DNA of 64,000 bases from Isoetes taiwanensis. Its lineage: Eukaryota; Streptophyta; Lycopodiopsida; Isoetales; Isoetaceae. Made by a program: the position numbers and the translations under genes. How positions within the stretch are numbered: the first letter of the stretch is position 1; each line of letters begins with the position of its first letter. The stretch spans positions 23,013,584 through 23,077,583 of the forward strand of contig JAJEKV010000005.1 in assembly GCA_021234155.1 (NCBI GenBank), given 5' to 3'. The notes below the pieces were generated by a model. It was not told the DNA's origin, searched no databases, and was given only the letters and a program-made list of their open reading frames with translations. This document shows positions 38,622 to 50,800 of this stretch, in pieces.

Positions 38622-39510
38622 CTAACATGTACTGATTAATGGATTTAGTTTCCACCACCAAACCATCACAAAAAAATCACATTGGTTCAATTTTGGGGGC
38701 CTTGTGTCACGTGCTTGACATATTGGTCCAGGACCACATACAACACATATACAAGTGCATTCAGCACCATGGATTTTTGCATCTAACCTTATCTTGTTCA
38801 GTGTTTGTCTAACCAAGTCTAGTCTCATGTGGTACACACAACAACATATTTCACTGTCCTTCACTTTCCTCACAAATGGAGGCTTCAATGCATGGAAAGC
38901 TGAGAACGAGATCTCGAATTTTGGATTATCCCTTCTAAACCTTTCATAGAATGCACACTGATGTTAAAAAAAAATGCAATCAGTACCCTATAAGCAATAA
39001 CAAAGCAACTAGCAAATCAAATCACACACCTCAGTTTCTTCCAAAAAAATGTAGAGGATGCAAGTACTTTTTACCTGGGGCTTCCCAAATCTTTATCACA
39101 TGCTTCTTGAATGGTGAAACTCGAGAGTGAATTGTCCAGACATCTGTAACTACTTTTTGTTCCTTCCTATTAAGCTTATCAAACCTGCTTTTCCTCTTGA
39201 ACATTGACCAGGGTCCATCTCCAATTTCAGCTGCTACTCTCCTACGTACTGCTGTTGCCACATACCTTCTATTTAAGTTCAAACATTTGGAAGTTCCCAA
39301 GCAGTTTGTCCCACTATCAACAACAAACACTATGGCAGAGTTCCTTGCTCTAAGCACATCTGTGGATCTGTTTGGACAAGGAATTCCTCATTATCTACTA
39401 TCTGAGTCATTGTTGCTACTTCCTTTAATTTTAAAACTTCCCACTCTGGTAACAGCTTAGCAGCACCCTGAAGCACCTCTTTCCTATCTTTTTCTGAGTT
39501 CCTATGACAT
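38622..39510 (-). pseudogene. Decayed gene of an unnamed Cys-rich, possibly transposon-derived family
   Basis: Two minus-strand exons can be read. The upper one (about 39500-39035) includes KRKSRFDKLNRKEQKVVTDV, then WTIHSRVSPFKKHV and a histidine-rich HPLHF end. The lower one (about 38967-38622) starts after a T-rich acceptor, reads AFYERFRRDNPKFEISFSAF, then ALKPPFVRKV, and has a CCC-x-YH cluster followed by LDLVRQTLNKIR. I recall the same order (WT-x-x-SRVSP-x-KK; F-x-x-NP-x-x-x-IS; LKPxFV; CCCxYH) in uncharacterised, often multi-copy proteins of plants and invertebrates, but I cannot name it. A run of seven T (minus strand, about 39042-39048) has one base too many: removing one would join HF to LEETE and into the next exon. 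A second frame change lies above 39357. The function is unknown. Confidence 0.5.
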
Positions 39511-41276
39511 AATCAGAAAGCAATTCGAAACAAGAAAATGGAAACTAAGGCCGCCAATTCCAAATTCGAAAAAGGAATCAAGCACCAGCATAATCGGGAT
39601 TGATGACATGGCTAGCAAATCGACCGCACCTCAGCAAGAAATTGATGATCAACCGTTTCGGAAGCTCGGATCCATGGCGGGTGAAAATTTGGTGGGTGAG
39701 GGAAATTGGGTGAAGGGCGGTAGAAGGGTAATCAGCACCCGATCAGCACCCTCTGTCGCGACATCATGTGACGTGCTCAATTGTACACTTCGATTAAAAA
39801 AACACCCATCGATTGGCAGAAGATACATTTTCTTTGTTATTGCGACTTTGAGCCAATAAATTAAGATGAGTTAATTGTTGATATTTCTTTGTTATTGAGA
39901 CTTGAGCCAATAAATTAAGATGAGTTTATTGTGGATATTGAACGAAATAGGTAATTACTGTTGAAAATTAAATTTATTGTGGTATAGTGTTGCTTCTTGA
40001 CATTTGAAGGCTCTTGTGGGGGCTGATCATTTGTTTTCATAAAAGAGAGCAGAAGTAAAAAATCATTCATGCTAGAGATTCGAGTGTATTATAATAGAAA
40101 TTACGTACATGTTGACATAGAGAAAAGCCTGGTTCTGCAGCTTTCTTGTGCTTCGTGGGAACCGCAGTCAAGAAAATGAACGCTTCCATTGCCCTGGACG
40201 AAATGGGCTTTGCTTACATGGCACGTTGAGATCACAGAGTTTTCAGATGCTTGGGATAGCATTTGGCTTTTGTCTTTTCGTATGCTTTTTTTGTCTTCTT
40301 GTGTTTAATCTTATTCTTTACCTTTGCTATCAGAATTGAGGCAATGGGAATGAGTGCACGAATGCATCTTATAAGGCTTTCATGACATGGCAAGGAAAGG
40401 AAGCAGCAACAATCTCGTAATGGGGACGTGCCCTTAGCAAGAACACCATTGACAACTATTGCTCTTGTCAATGGGGCACCGTCCAATAAGTGCTTTATTA
40501 ATCATGTTATTTTCGTGCGCTTGGTTTTCTACTACTTATGCCATAGTAATTCATGACTATGTTCTTTAACCCAAAGAAAGAAGAAATTGGGAGGGAGCAT
40601 CTTGCATATTCATGGATATTGACTGGTCTATAAAGTCAGGGAATCGATTGACGCTGAAGAAGCCAATGAAGGGGACCACTGTCAGATTATTTACGTAGTA
40701 ATTGTATAATATAGGGGGAGATGCAGAAGATGCAAGTAATTAAGGAAAGGAGAATGAAAGGATTAAGATTAAGTTTGTTGTAGAAGCAAGGAATAAGCAC
40801 GGCTCTTGTCTTCACATACGAAGGATGGTTCACATCGAGGGCACATTGTTTGAAGCATGTACAGAGACAGGGGATGTATGATCACGGGAGGGGTCAGAAG
40901 AGGTGTAGAATTTGATTATAGAATAGAATGAGAAGAGAGACGGATGATCCGTGAAGCGGGTCCACGTAAATGTACGAAGAATGTAATCTTGCTTTTCGTA
41001 GAGGAAGACAAGCGAAGACATGATTTGCCGAAAGCAAGAATCGATTGGGTGGAATAATGCATGAATTATATGGGCTGTCTTATTAGTAAGTGGTACCAGG
41101 CCACCCCCACACTAGGCAAGCAGATAGGCCTGCAGGCGGTTGTCTGGCATTTTGGTTGAAAGAGTGTGTGGGGCAGCCTTTACGCTGCACACAATAAGAG
41201 ATATAGAAAGAAAATATGCGCCAACTCAAATAATTCAATTCTTCTTTGAGTTTGACCCACAAATTATTCACTGCTC
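39511..41276. other. Non-coding stretch upstream of the sulfate transporter gene
   Basis: No gene is recognised. A direct repeat of about 54 bases (ttctttgttattg, then gagccaataaattaagatga) occupies 39830-39940. Short open frames here lack similarity to anything I know. The last few hundred bases are the presumed promoter region of the gene at 41502. Confidence 0.45.
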
Positions 41277-41283
41277 TATAAAT
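41277..41283 (+). promoter_or_regulatory. Candidate TATA box of the sulfate transporter gene
   Basis: TATAAAT lies about 220 bases before the chosen ATG at 41502, giving a plausible 5' leader of roughly 190 bases. The leader includes a (GT)n run at 41458-41474. It is supported only by sequence and position. Confidence 0.4.
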
Positions 41284-41501
41284 TCCCGCAACATTATTCA
41301 CCAATTCATATGTGTCTGCTTGCTGTTCGTGAAACGAGATACATCTGACACTAAAAATAGGAGTGGTTTTTTCGCACGAGCTAGGCAGATGGAGGTAATT
41401 AGGATTTGTGTTCACGTGTACGATGGGGGGGGAGTGGTTAGTGCATTTGCATATTGTGAGTGTGTGTGTGTGTTGATGCAGGGCAAAATGTGAGAAAGGA
41501 G

Positions 41502-44500
41502 ATGGAGAACGAGATGGAAGAAATGTGTTCGGTGGGGGTGCAAAGGCCTCCGCCTCAGAGCTCCGCTCGCAAATTTGCCAAGGCTAGCAAGGAGACGTTT
41601 TTCCCTGATGACCCATTCCGTCAGTTCAAAAATCAGTCCAAACACAGACAATTCATCCTGGGAATGCAGTACATATTTCCTATCCTCCAGTGGGGACCAT
41701 CATACAAGCTTAGTCATTTCAAATCCGACCTTGTCTCCGGCCTCACCATTGCCAGCCTTGCAATTCCTCAGGTTCTCTTTCGCTCATCAACTCTCACGTC
41801 ATTTTAATACCTTGCTTTTATATTTTATTCTCAGTTTCTCTTTTGCTTGCAGGGAATTGCCTATGCAAGACTCGCAAATTTGCCACCGCTCCTTGGACTC
41901 TGTAAGTATGCTTGTGTAAGAATGCATGTTTTATAGATTAAACGGTTTTATTTTTTTTGCCCCCCAGATTCCAGCTTCTTGCCTCCACTATTGTACGCTA
42001 TTTTCGGGAGTTCCAGGGACATTGCTGTTGGACCAGCAGCTGTGTTATCAATAATTCTAGCTACTATGACACAAAATGATCTAGGTCCTGATGCATCGGA
42101 TCCGATGGCGCGTCTCAGACTGGCATTCACGGCTACGTTCTTTGCCGGCATTTTCCAAGCATCCCTTGGACTGCTAAGGTACCTCCTCATAACTTTTAGC
42201 TCCCCTGATCGACATTATTATCCATAGTCTGATATTAAGTGCATTCATAGGCTTGGATTCGTTATCGACTTCCTCTCGCATGCCACCATAATAGGTTTTG
42301 TTTCTGGAGTTTCAATTATCATTTGCCTCCAACAATTCAAAGGCATATTAGGAATTACCCATTTCACCAAAAATTCCGATGCAGTTTCAGCCTTGCACTC
42401 AATTTTTGAACATCGAAATGAGGCAAGCTCAAAGCTTCGTTTCTAGAAAAACTTACCCACATGAAGAAAATGTTTGAATGACCACTTTATGTGCGCAGTG
42501 GAATTGGAGAACAGTTATTATGGGAGCTGTGTTTCTTATCTTTCTATTGGGCACCAAATACATGGTACCTTCTATGCATCAAATAATTTAGCCAAATCTA
42601 TCTAGCAAATGACTGACGTATACAATCATAAACAGGGCAAAAGGAGTAAAAGATTTTTCTGGATTGCTGCACTAGCACCTCTGCTGGGTGTTATAGTTTC
42701 AACGCTGAGTGTTTTTTTAACACATGCTGACAACCATGGGATCAAAATTGTAAGTTTGATTTATATTTCGATAAAAAATAAGATATAGGAAAAAAAGGTA
42801 GAATGCTATTCGTAATGTCCTCTAGGACCATAAATGCTCTATGAGACGCATACATCACACAAACAAACATGCTTTATGGGTCCCCTCGTTCACGTTACGT
42901 GACATTGCAGGTGGGAGAATTAAAAAAAGGACTCAACCCACCTTCAGCTAGAAGGATTTATCTTCATCAGCCATATGTCACAACAGGCATGAAAATTGGA
43001 CTGGTGCTTGGCCTCGTCGGACTCATGGTACAATCCAAACAATTTAGTGTTAGTAATAATACTCTTATTAACATTGTATGTTAAACAAACCCTCAATGCA
43101 GGAAGCCATAGCGGTAGGAAGAACATTTGCAGCATTGAAAAATTATCACATTGACGGCAACAAGGAAATGATTGCATTTGGAACCTTGAATATTATTGGT
43201 TCATGCATGTCATGTTACATTACTACAGGTAATTCTTTGCTTGAACTTAATTCCAAATTTGTGAATGAATAACTCAGTGACAGTTTAATGCAGGAGCGAT
43301 GTCCAGAACAGCAGTAAATACAAGTGCAGGCTGTAAAACCCCAGTATCAAATATTGTCATGTCAACGATTGTGATGATTACTTTGCTGGCGTTAACACCG
43401 CTCTTTCACTACACTCCAAATGTGATATTATCATGCATAATCTTCACAGCACTTATCACTCTTGTCGATCCATACGGAGCATACATGATATGGAAAGTCG
43501 ATAAGTTTGACTTTATTGCGTGCATGTGTGCTTTCCTCGGAGTAGTATTTTTTTCAATCCAAGTTGGACTTATGGCTGCGGTATACAACGGTTTCTAGTT
43601 CTTATCACTATGAACAACACACCTTATTGAGTGGCTAACATTCTTGCATATTGCAGGTTGGAATATCCGTGTTAAAAATTTTGTTGCATACCAGCAGGCC
43701 GCATACAGCTGTCCTTGGCCGTATTCCTGGAACAACAATCTATCGCAATGTCAAACACTATCCAAAGGCAGTCACAATTCCTGGACTTCTTGTCATTAGA
43801 ATTGATGCTTCCATATACTTTTCCACTGCAAATTACATAAGGGAAAGGTGAGACTGAATTTTGTGTACCGCAAAACTAGCTACATAATGTCTATGAGAGA
43901 GAGAGAGAGAGAGATTCTTAATATGTAATTAAAATAGCTGCATTGTGCAAATTCAGAATTCAACACCTTGTACAGAGATAGCTTCCTCAATAGTTGCATT
44001 GTGCAAATTCAGCATTCAATACCTAGCATGAAAGGTCTGCATAGCTCTGTTGTTACAAACAGCATCAATACATGATCCTATGTGCACAAATTGTGGAAAA
44101 TTATTTACCAGCAAGGGATCCTTTTTTGCCTATGGGCAAGCATTACTGAGTAAGTTTAGAAAGATGCTGGTTCTTTAGACTAATGAACGCTTGCATGTAG
44201 GATAGGAGTCCTGCTTTCCCATGACTCAAAGGGAGTTTACGAAATATAGTGACCAGCTGAAAATATTGGTCCAACATATTTGCAAGATTTAGATAAACCT
44301 CCTCCTTAAGATACCACTTATATCTTAGAGGATCTGCTTATACATTTGAATTAACTAAGCAATTAATTGCTTGCTTTGGAAAAAACAGGATAATGAGGTG
44401 GATAGATGAAGAGGAAGATAGGTTGAAAGGCAATCTAAAGTTCCTTATTTTGGATTTGACTCGTAAGTACCTTTGCCCTCTGTAGATCATTTTAATATAG

Positions 44501-44885
44501 CAACCCTACTGCAATAATAACTAAGTGGCACTTTATTCAGCCGCAATGACAATAGACACATCCGGAATTCATGGTTTAGTGGACATCTACAATAATCTTA
44601 ACTTAAGGGGAATTCAGGTACCTCCATATCAGCTCTTTGTAATGTCAATGAAAAGTTCGATATATTTATCATATGTCCTTGCAGCTGGCTTTAGCAAATC
44701 CCGGAGGAGATGTTATTGAAAAACTTCACAAATCGAAGTCCATTGAACTGCTTGGCCAAGAATGGATATTCCTGACAGTTAGCAATGCAGTTGAATTCTG
44801 CACAGCATGCTTGCAGAAAGTGTATGCAGAAGAAGCCAATGAAAACCTGAAGAACCAAACATGTACAATCAGTGTGCTTCCATGA
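41502..44885 (+). CDS. SULTR3: Sulfate transporter, SULTR3-type, 13 exons, 651 residues
   Basis: A SLC26/SulP-family membrane anion transporter with proton-coupled sulfate uptake in characterised plant members. Exons: 41502-41771, 41853-41901, 41968-42178, 42251-42422, 42499-42564, 42636-42749, 42911-43027, 43102-43228, 43294-43580, 43657-43847, 44389-44462, 44541-44617, 44685-44885. All phases join to one open frame of 651 residues, the normal family length. The N-terminal cytosolic segment leads to FILGMQYIFPILQWG, then LTIASLAIPQGIAYARLANL and GSSRDIAVGPAAV of the transporter core. EAIAVGRTFA and AMSRTAVNTSAGCKT follow. The C-terminal STAS domain (exons 10-13) has the MTIDTSGIHGLVDIY motif. 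KEMIAFG and the RIMRWIDEEEDRL region recall group 3 (SULTR3), but subgroup and membrane location are inferred. The ATG at 41502 is the first in frame; upstream in-frame codons have no ATG. Intron 4 is GC-AG. Confidence 0.95.
42423..42498 (+). other. GC-AG intron (intron 4) of the sulfate transporter
   Basis: Exon 4 must end at GAG (42422) and exon 5 begin at TGG (42499) to keep phase 0 and the family sequence (FEHRNE then WNWRT). The intron therefore starts gcaagc and ends gcgcag. GAG|gcaagc fits the usual form of GC donors, which pair well elsewhere with U1. No GT donor nearby preserves the frame. Confidence 0.85.
43893..43914 (+). repeat. (GA)n microsatellite in intron 10
   Basis: A run of gagagagagaga lies early in the 541-base intron 10, just before the point (about 43975) where similarity to the downstream duplicated copy begins. 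Confidence 0.9.
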
Positions 44886-45765
44886 GTCAATGGAGGTAGT
44901 CTATAGGCACCAAGAAGCAGCGATAAAACAAAATTGCTCCAAACTTATGGAGCCAACAAAGGCTAATTTCGACAATTGTACAATATACCGATTCCAAGAG
45001 TATATTAGAGAACATTTATGATATCCATCGTTGCCAACTCAGCCAGCATACAGATGACAATCAAGGTGAAAAACCAGCTGCCGTTCTTATCAACAAGGTT
45101 GTGTACCATATACATTATGTGCCAAAAACAAGGAGTGTCTACTTAACCAGAAAGAGTTGTAGACGAGGTCCTTGTACCATGTTTTTCAATGCTCATCATT
45201 TTAATAGGAAAATAAGGGAGAGGTTCCCACCTCCCTAACCTCAAGCTCAAGCTGTAACATTAATGAGCTAAATTTACCCTTGTGAACGAACATTCCGAAG
45301 CAAAAACATTGCCAATGTCTTCACGCGGCGTGATCTTGCGCTACTCTGCGCTGAAGAAAGTAAAATGTAAAACACTATGTTTATTAGGTAGGAGTATTCA
45401 GTAGAATGCGTTCATGTTAGAGTGGAATCATTCCACCGGACGTCTAATCACACTAGGGATTTCCGCAATCGATCCGGCGATCGCCGAAAAGTTGTCCGCC
45501 CTGCCAAAATTTAGGGTCTGCTTGCCGGACTGCAGCGAAATTCCTTAAACGTCAAAGGGAAAGTTGGTTAATATTCTTGCCTATTGTCCAATGGATGGCT
45601 GCCATGTGGCAATCATTCTATCCAACGATGACAAGAGTAAAATTAAAATTCTTAGTTTCAGAGTTACAAATGAGTTTCAGAGTTACAGATGAGTTACACT
45701 ATCTGTTGTCTCAAACCTGCATCTATTTACAGCTACATTGTGACAGTTACATTGTTCAAACAGCT
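44886..45765. other. 3' flank of the sulfate transporter
   Basis: Non-coding, likely including the 3' UTR and poly(A) region, although I see no single convincing signal. It is conserved in the second copy (56937-57666 and 58302 onward). The site corresponding to the Harbinger-like insertion is at about 45582-45584 (cctattg). Confidence 0.55.
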
Positions 45766-45875
45766 GTCCAATTGCATTATATTCACATTCAAAAATTCCA
45801 TCATTTGTACACCTATTAATGTCCAATTGCATTATATTCTGATTCAAAAATTCCATCATTTGTACACTATTAATG
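45766..45875. repeat. Tandem repeat, two units of about 54 bases
   Basis: gtccaattgcattatattc, then caaaaattccatcatttgtaca, then ctattaat occurs twice in a row. The second copy of the block (58540-58592) has only one unit, so the repeat number changed after or during duplication. Confidence 0.85.
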
Positions 45876-45972
45876 TTGCTACACGCCATTAAGAAAATTC
45901 CCTCATTTGTATTCCAGGGTTTTTTACATGTACGTGTACCTGCAAGATAAAATATAAATTAGATAGAACACA

Positions 45973-46911
45973 TCATTTTGATGAAACGAATGCAAATACT
46001 GAAATCAAATAATACCATATCAGTGGAAATTGAAAGTAAAAGAACAATTGTTGTAGACAGTTCTTGCTACGTTTTTCTGCCTCTATACAAATCTTCTCGA
46101 AAACATCATCATCGGACCAGATTGTTTCATTTATCAACTTACTGTCACGATCAGCTAATTGCAAGAATATAAAATGGTACCTGTTAATTTTTGCAAGTAA
46201 ACAAAGTAATTGCTAATTGCTAATCACAAGAAGATAAAAGGCTACCTGTTTTTGGAAGACCATTACCATCGCCAACAGTTGGACTATGACTTACATTTTG
46301 AAGAGCATTATCAATGGCAATGCTTGGACCAGCACTTCCATAGCTGCTATGGTTAGCGACAGAATTTTGCACTAAAGGAAAATGATGAAATTAGTAATTT
46401 GTACATACACATAAATAACATATATGAAAATTTACCTATTTTAACATTATCAACAGCGTTCGTAGCACCAACAACGCTCTTGGACCATCACTCACACAGC
46501 TAATAGGACTAATGGCGGGATTTTATACCTGTATTAATGGATCTTCATAACGTGATATACCTCCAGAAGCTATAACAGCCATGGCAACAACAACTCTGAC
46601 ATCCCCACTTTGGTCATACCTTTTGTATGCATCTATGCTCTTATGCCCCGTTATTTCCATCCCAACTTCTGGAACACCTGCAGCCTGCAACCAAGCGATG
46701 GATGATGCCCGTCAAGACTTATTGTCACAATCACCGCCTAATCCAGCATTTATAGTCATTTGCTTAAGCCATTTCCGTATTGTCCCTTCAGAAGAATGAT
46801 TTGTATACCACACATGAGATATGTGCCTGTTAATTGGTTGGGAAAAGACATACCTGCCACCAAACTCATCGTCCACCTCATAGAGCGCTAAATGGCTCAA
46901 AAGGCATTCCC
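45973..46911 (-). pseudogene. Tyrosine-recombinase-like (Crypton/DUF3504-type) gene, C-terminal part
   Basis: The minus-strand exon 46911-46529 reads SHLALYEVDDEFGGRYVFSQ, then WYTNHSSEGTIRKWLKQM and AGLGGDCDNKS, then an in-frame TGA, RASS, and WLQAAGVPEVGMEITGHKS followed by AYKRYDQSG. This has the order of the C-terminal half of eukaryotic tyrosine recombinases (NHSxRA, TGHxS, final Tyr) as found in Cryptons and their domesticated relatives. The NHS histidine position is Lys and the usual Arg after GH is Lys. A donor at ATACAG|gtataa ends it. Later exons are likely at 46491-46442, 46378-46243 (SYGSAGPSIAIDNALQNVSH) and about 46158-46080 (RDSKLINETIWSDDDVFEKI). It is broken by a stop and by the transposon at 46921. 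If once active it was probably a domesticated protein, since key residues are altered. Confidence 0.65.
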
Positions 46912-46920
46912 AAGTAGAAA
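46912..46920. other. Target-site duplication, left (AAGTAGAAA)
   Basis: The nine bases AAGTAGAAA adjoin the left end of the Mutator-like element and are repeated exactly at its right end (55252-55260). Nine bases is the expected length for Mutator-like elements. Confidence 0.92.
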
Positions 46921-46959
46921 CGCGAACTTTATTGGCTCCCGAAATCGGGTCAGTCCGCC

Positions 46960-47490
46960 AAGGGGGTTCGCCCAGGCGAACCCCGAAGATTCGCCCAGGC
47001 GGACCCGGAGGATTCGCCCAAGCGAATTCGCTGGGGCGTAGCGGCTGGCGTTGCTACCGGGTTCGCCAGCGAACCTAACGAGGGTTAAGCCGCGTCGGGC
47101 CGGCTTGGCGTTCGGAGCGTCTGGGCCCGAGGTTCAGCCGGTCGCTGGCTGGCTTAACCCTGATCAATTCGGGTGGGGGCGGCGGTGGCGTCATGGTGGC
47201 AGTCCGCCCGGTGGCGTCGAGTGGCGGCCCGGGTTAAGCAAAAGCGGGCAGGTGGCAACGTGGCTTGTCGCCGCGGGGGCCACCATGCCCCCACAATTAT
47301 GAGAACACGGCGTCAGGGTGGCAGGCCGGGTTCGCTTAAGCGAACCCGTGAGCGGCTTGTCAGGCTGGCAGGGGGGCCACCATGCCCCCACAATTTCAAA
47401 TGCGGGAGTATTTTTTAACCCCGAAATTTTAATGCCCAAGTTTTTTTTTAAAGCCCAAGTAAGAAAGAACGATTCGCCTGGGCGAATCCT
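46960..47490. repeat. Left subterminal array of palindromes
   Basis: Copies of a palindrome of the form RRTTCGCYYRRGCGAAYY occur near 46967, 46989, 47010, 47329 and 47470, some as partial versions. A further direct repeat, ggggccaccatgcccccaca, occurs at about 47276 and 47373. Matching arrays at the right end suggest transposase-binding or silencing-related sequence. Confidence 0.75.
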
Positions 47491-47851
47491 TATCACAACC
47501 TAAAGGGCTATTTATCTTGCGCAGGAGGCGTTGTATGCTCATATCGTTTTGGGAGGGGCGGGTGCTTCGATCTTTGGTGCTATAGCATGCTTCTTTGCTA
47601 AAACAGGTGCGCTCCATATATGTCTCATATCCTTTTGCATTCTCAATATTGAGCATAGGCCTTATTTTTTTGCATTTATCATAGGCCATTTTTACAATAG
47701 ACATTTAGAATAGGATATTTTTAGCACATGCATAGTTTTGCCATAGGCATTTTTTACCATGGGAAGTTTTTTTTACCATAGTTGTAACCATAGGCTATTT
47801 GTTTTTACCATAGGTAACTTTTACCAGAGGCAATTTTTAGAGTGTCAGAGA

Positions 47852-50800
47852 ATGGCACAGGTAGACACCGACGACTCAGTGAGTCAGATTTCAGATGAAA
47901 ATGATAGTGATTATGGTCTTCATGACACCGAGGATGACACAATGTCAGAGGAGGAAACCGGGGACGATACGGACGATGGGTGGAACCCGCCTGGCCAATC
48001 CACTTCACAAGTTACTCCCACCCAAGATCCCCAAGAACTTGTTCATGAATTGGCCGGTCTCTACCCGGACCCGGTACAATGGCTTCGTGGTGCACCTCAG
48101 GTTGGTGGTTACGCATTCAACGAGTGTGTGTATGCATTGATGAGGTTGTGCCTACAGGAACACTATGTTCCCCATCCGGCCGAAATAAGTGCTGCCGATC
48201 CCTTCCTACCCGGTCCATGAGCGAGAAGGCGGGGAGGGCACCGTCGAGAACCATGTTGGTGATGCACGATGGAGAGCATATTGTCGAGGATCTTGCGGTT
48301 GGACGATGAGTCCGGTAATCCGGCGGTTGGTTGTGCCGTGCAACAGGCCCCACAAGTTAGTCCCTTACGTGGAGTTCTGGAGGCAGCTAGTTGCTAGGGG
48401 TCACCTGAATGGAAGCACCCATCGCTCCCCCACTGCCACTCTTCAAAAGATTTCAGAGGATTGGGAAGTCGGCCTAAGACGGCATGGCGTCCATAAGAAT
48501 AAATCTTGGCGTGCATGGGCGTCTTGGCGTGCGGTGGCCGCACCATGAAGGGCGGTGACTTCAACCATCGTGAAAGACCACCATGGGCGACCTAGATCAA
48601 AGGGTGATTGAGCTACAAACTACACATCGTGTCCGTTTGGTCCACGGGCATCACCGTCTTGGTGGAAGCAGGTCGGGTTGTGGATGACTATGCACGCCAC
48701 CGATGGAGACGACCACGAAGGAGGGGGCAGGGGATAGGCAAATCGGGCGGTCGCAGAGTAGAGGGGATGCTTGTTTAAACTGCTTGGACGGTGAAAGTAG
48801 ATGGAAATGGTCTTTTGCATCGGCGATTGCCGCGAATATCGTCGCCGCCGAGAACCTGCTGGCCATGACCCTTTCACAAATGCGAGAGGATTGGTCCATG
48901 CACAGTGCATCTGAAGCGGCCGGCTGCTTGCACAAGAGCTTAGAAGCATTGGAATGACCACGTCTTTGCGTGGGATATCGCAAGAAAGCACGGGGACCAT
49001 AAATACGCATGTATGAGCCCGATTGGAGCGAGTCATATACCGATTCACGATGTCGCGGGGAGGATGTGTGGCAAGCGGCATACCGGCAGAGGATACCGGT
49101 AAGAGCCCTAAAAAATTAAGATCGGATGGAGGAATGGCGTTGTCCTAGAGTACATATTGTGATGCTTTCCATGTTTTGTTCAATGATGTTGTCCAAGCGG
49201 TTATTTCAATAAGGGTCGAAAATATTTTTTCATCCAATCTCACCACATTACACCATGTAGGCGGCGGTTTGGAGTTGGGTTTGGGAAAGCCTCGAGAGCG
49301 GGATTGACGATTGGAAAGCTTAGGGAAGGTGATTTTTCACCAGCCACGGAATCCGCATCTTTGCCCAACCCTTGGACCCGACCATGGATCCTAGTCATCA
49401 AGATGACGGGATGTTGGAGGCTCTTTGTGAGATGGAGCGCCATACGGCGCGGTTGGGCCATGGATTCAACCTTCCGTACAAATCTGTGGAAGTTTCCATT
49501 TGACGGGCGGTTGTACCGATTTTAAGGGGTGTGGGGTTCCCGGTCTTTTACATCTTTGTCGCGGCGTAGAGGCCGACGAGGGGCATCGGCGACATGCCCC
49601 AAGATAGCACTGCGTCTTGTGTTTGAACGGATGGGCACAATCGAGGCCTAGGTCAATCACCATTGACATGGGCGGCGGTGAGACCGGCTATCACGGAGGT
49701 CGTGGTCGGAAGACCCACATTGTTGGGTAGACGGTGAACAGGTATGCTGAGCACACAATGATTGTATCGCTTGATGGAGAACGACACTCATGGTTACGAC
49801 AAAGCGGGTTGCGGGCAATGTTCTCGCATGTTGGTTTCACGAAGCGTGCATGGCAAAAATACTTGCCGCCACGCTTTGAGCCATTTGTTGAAGAGGGCGT
49901 GGCTGCGCGTCTGCCGAAGTTGATGGCGGGAACCGAACCCCAAAGCCGTACCACCAGCGGTTGGCACAATTTCAACTTCCACATACGGAGAAAACCACAT
50001 CATACAAAGGGTGAGTGCAAAACGGCGTTTAGCTCATACATGTAGACATTTGGGGCAAACATCCTGACCCAGGGCGATGTAGGTACTTGAATCACAATTG
50101 GCTGAATGGGGCAGTGTGGGATGGTAAATGGCAACGACACAAACGGATGTTCAACCATGCAGATGTGGATACGACAAACTATGTGGAAGCGCGGAAAGTT
50201 TCAAGACCCAAACCTGCGGTGCAAAGGTCAATATAAGGATGTACACGCTAGTGTCCCATCTCATAGGCTTTCCGGGACGGGACCTTCCTGCTTTGGGAGG
50301 CACAATCTTGACTTCGGTCGCGAAGAAAGATGGAGTCTTGGTAAGTGCGGTGGGGTCCTACTCTTTCATTATTTTACATTAGCTTCGTACGTCCTATCGC
50401 CAACCCCGACCGGATGTTTTTACGTCCGAAAGTATGGGCGTTATAGCACACGTTCATATCCAGAAGAGACATGCGGGTGCTCACTGCTTATCCAGTCCTT
50501 GCACGATAACCCCAACGCCATTCGCCTCGAAGATGCTACCGACGTCAGGCTATCTATGGCAAGTCAGTCAACAGAGGGTTTGAGATACACTCAGCACATG
50601 AGAATGCGTTATTGTGATTGTCCATGCCCTCATGCTGTGTGCAAACATCTCATAGCGGAGACTACTTCCTTAGCGCGGCCACCCGTATTTGTTCAATGAG
50701 CTATTCCCGAACCGACAATTCATTCCGCCCTTGCCTCCAAGACCGCCCGCTCCCGCGAACGACGTCCATGTGCTAATGCCCTTGCTACAACAGTGGGATG

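Larger units (their letters stand above)
43975..46325. repeat. Duplicated block, first copy (3' end of transporter gene and downstream)
   Basis: Matches 56132-59029. It starts within intron 10, covers exons 11-13, the 3' flank and the last exons of the minus-strand recombinase-like gene. Similarity is high over the exons and lower toward the right edge. This copy lacks the 632-bp insertion present in the second copy. Confidence 0.9.

Noticed and set aside
41460-41501. A sulfate transporter start upstream of 41502
   Set aside because: The in-frame codons there are GTG/TGT repeats with no ATG. The first in-frame ATG is at 41502 and gives the normal family length.
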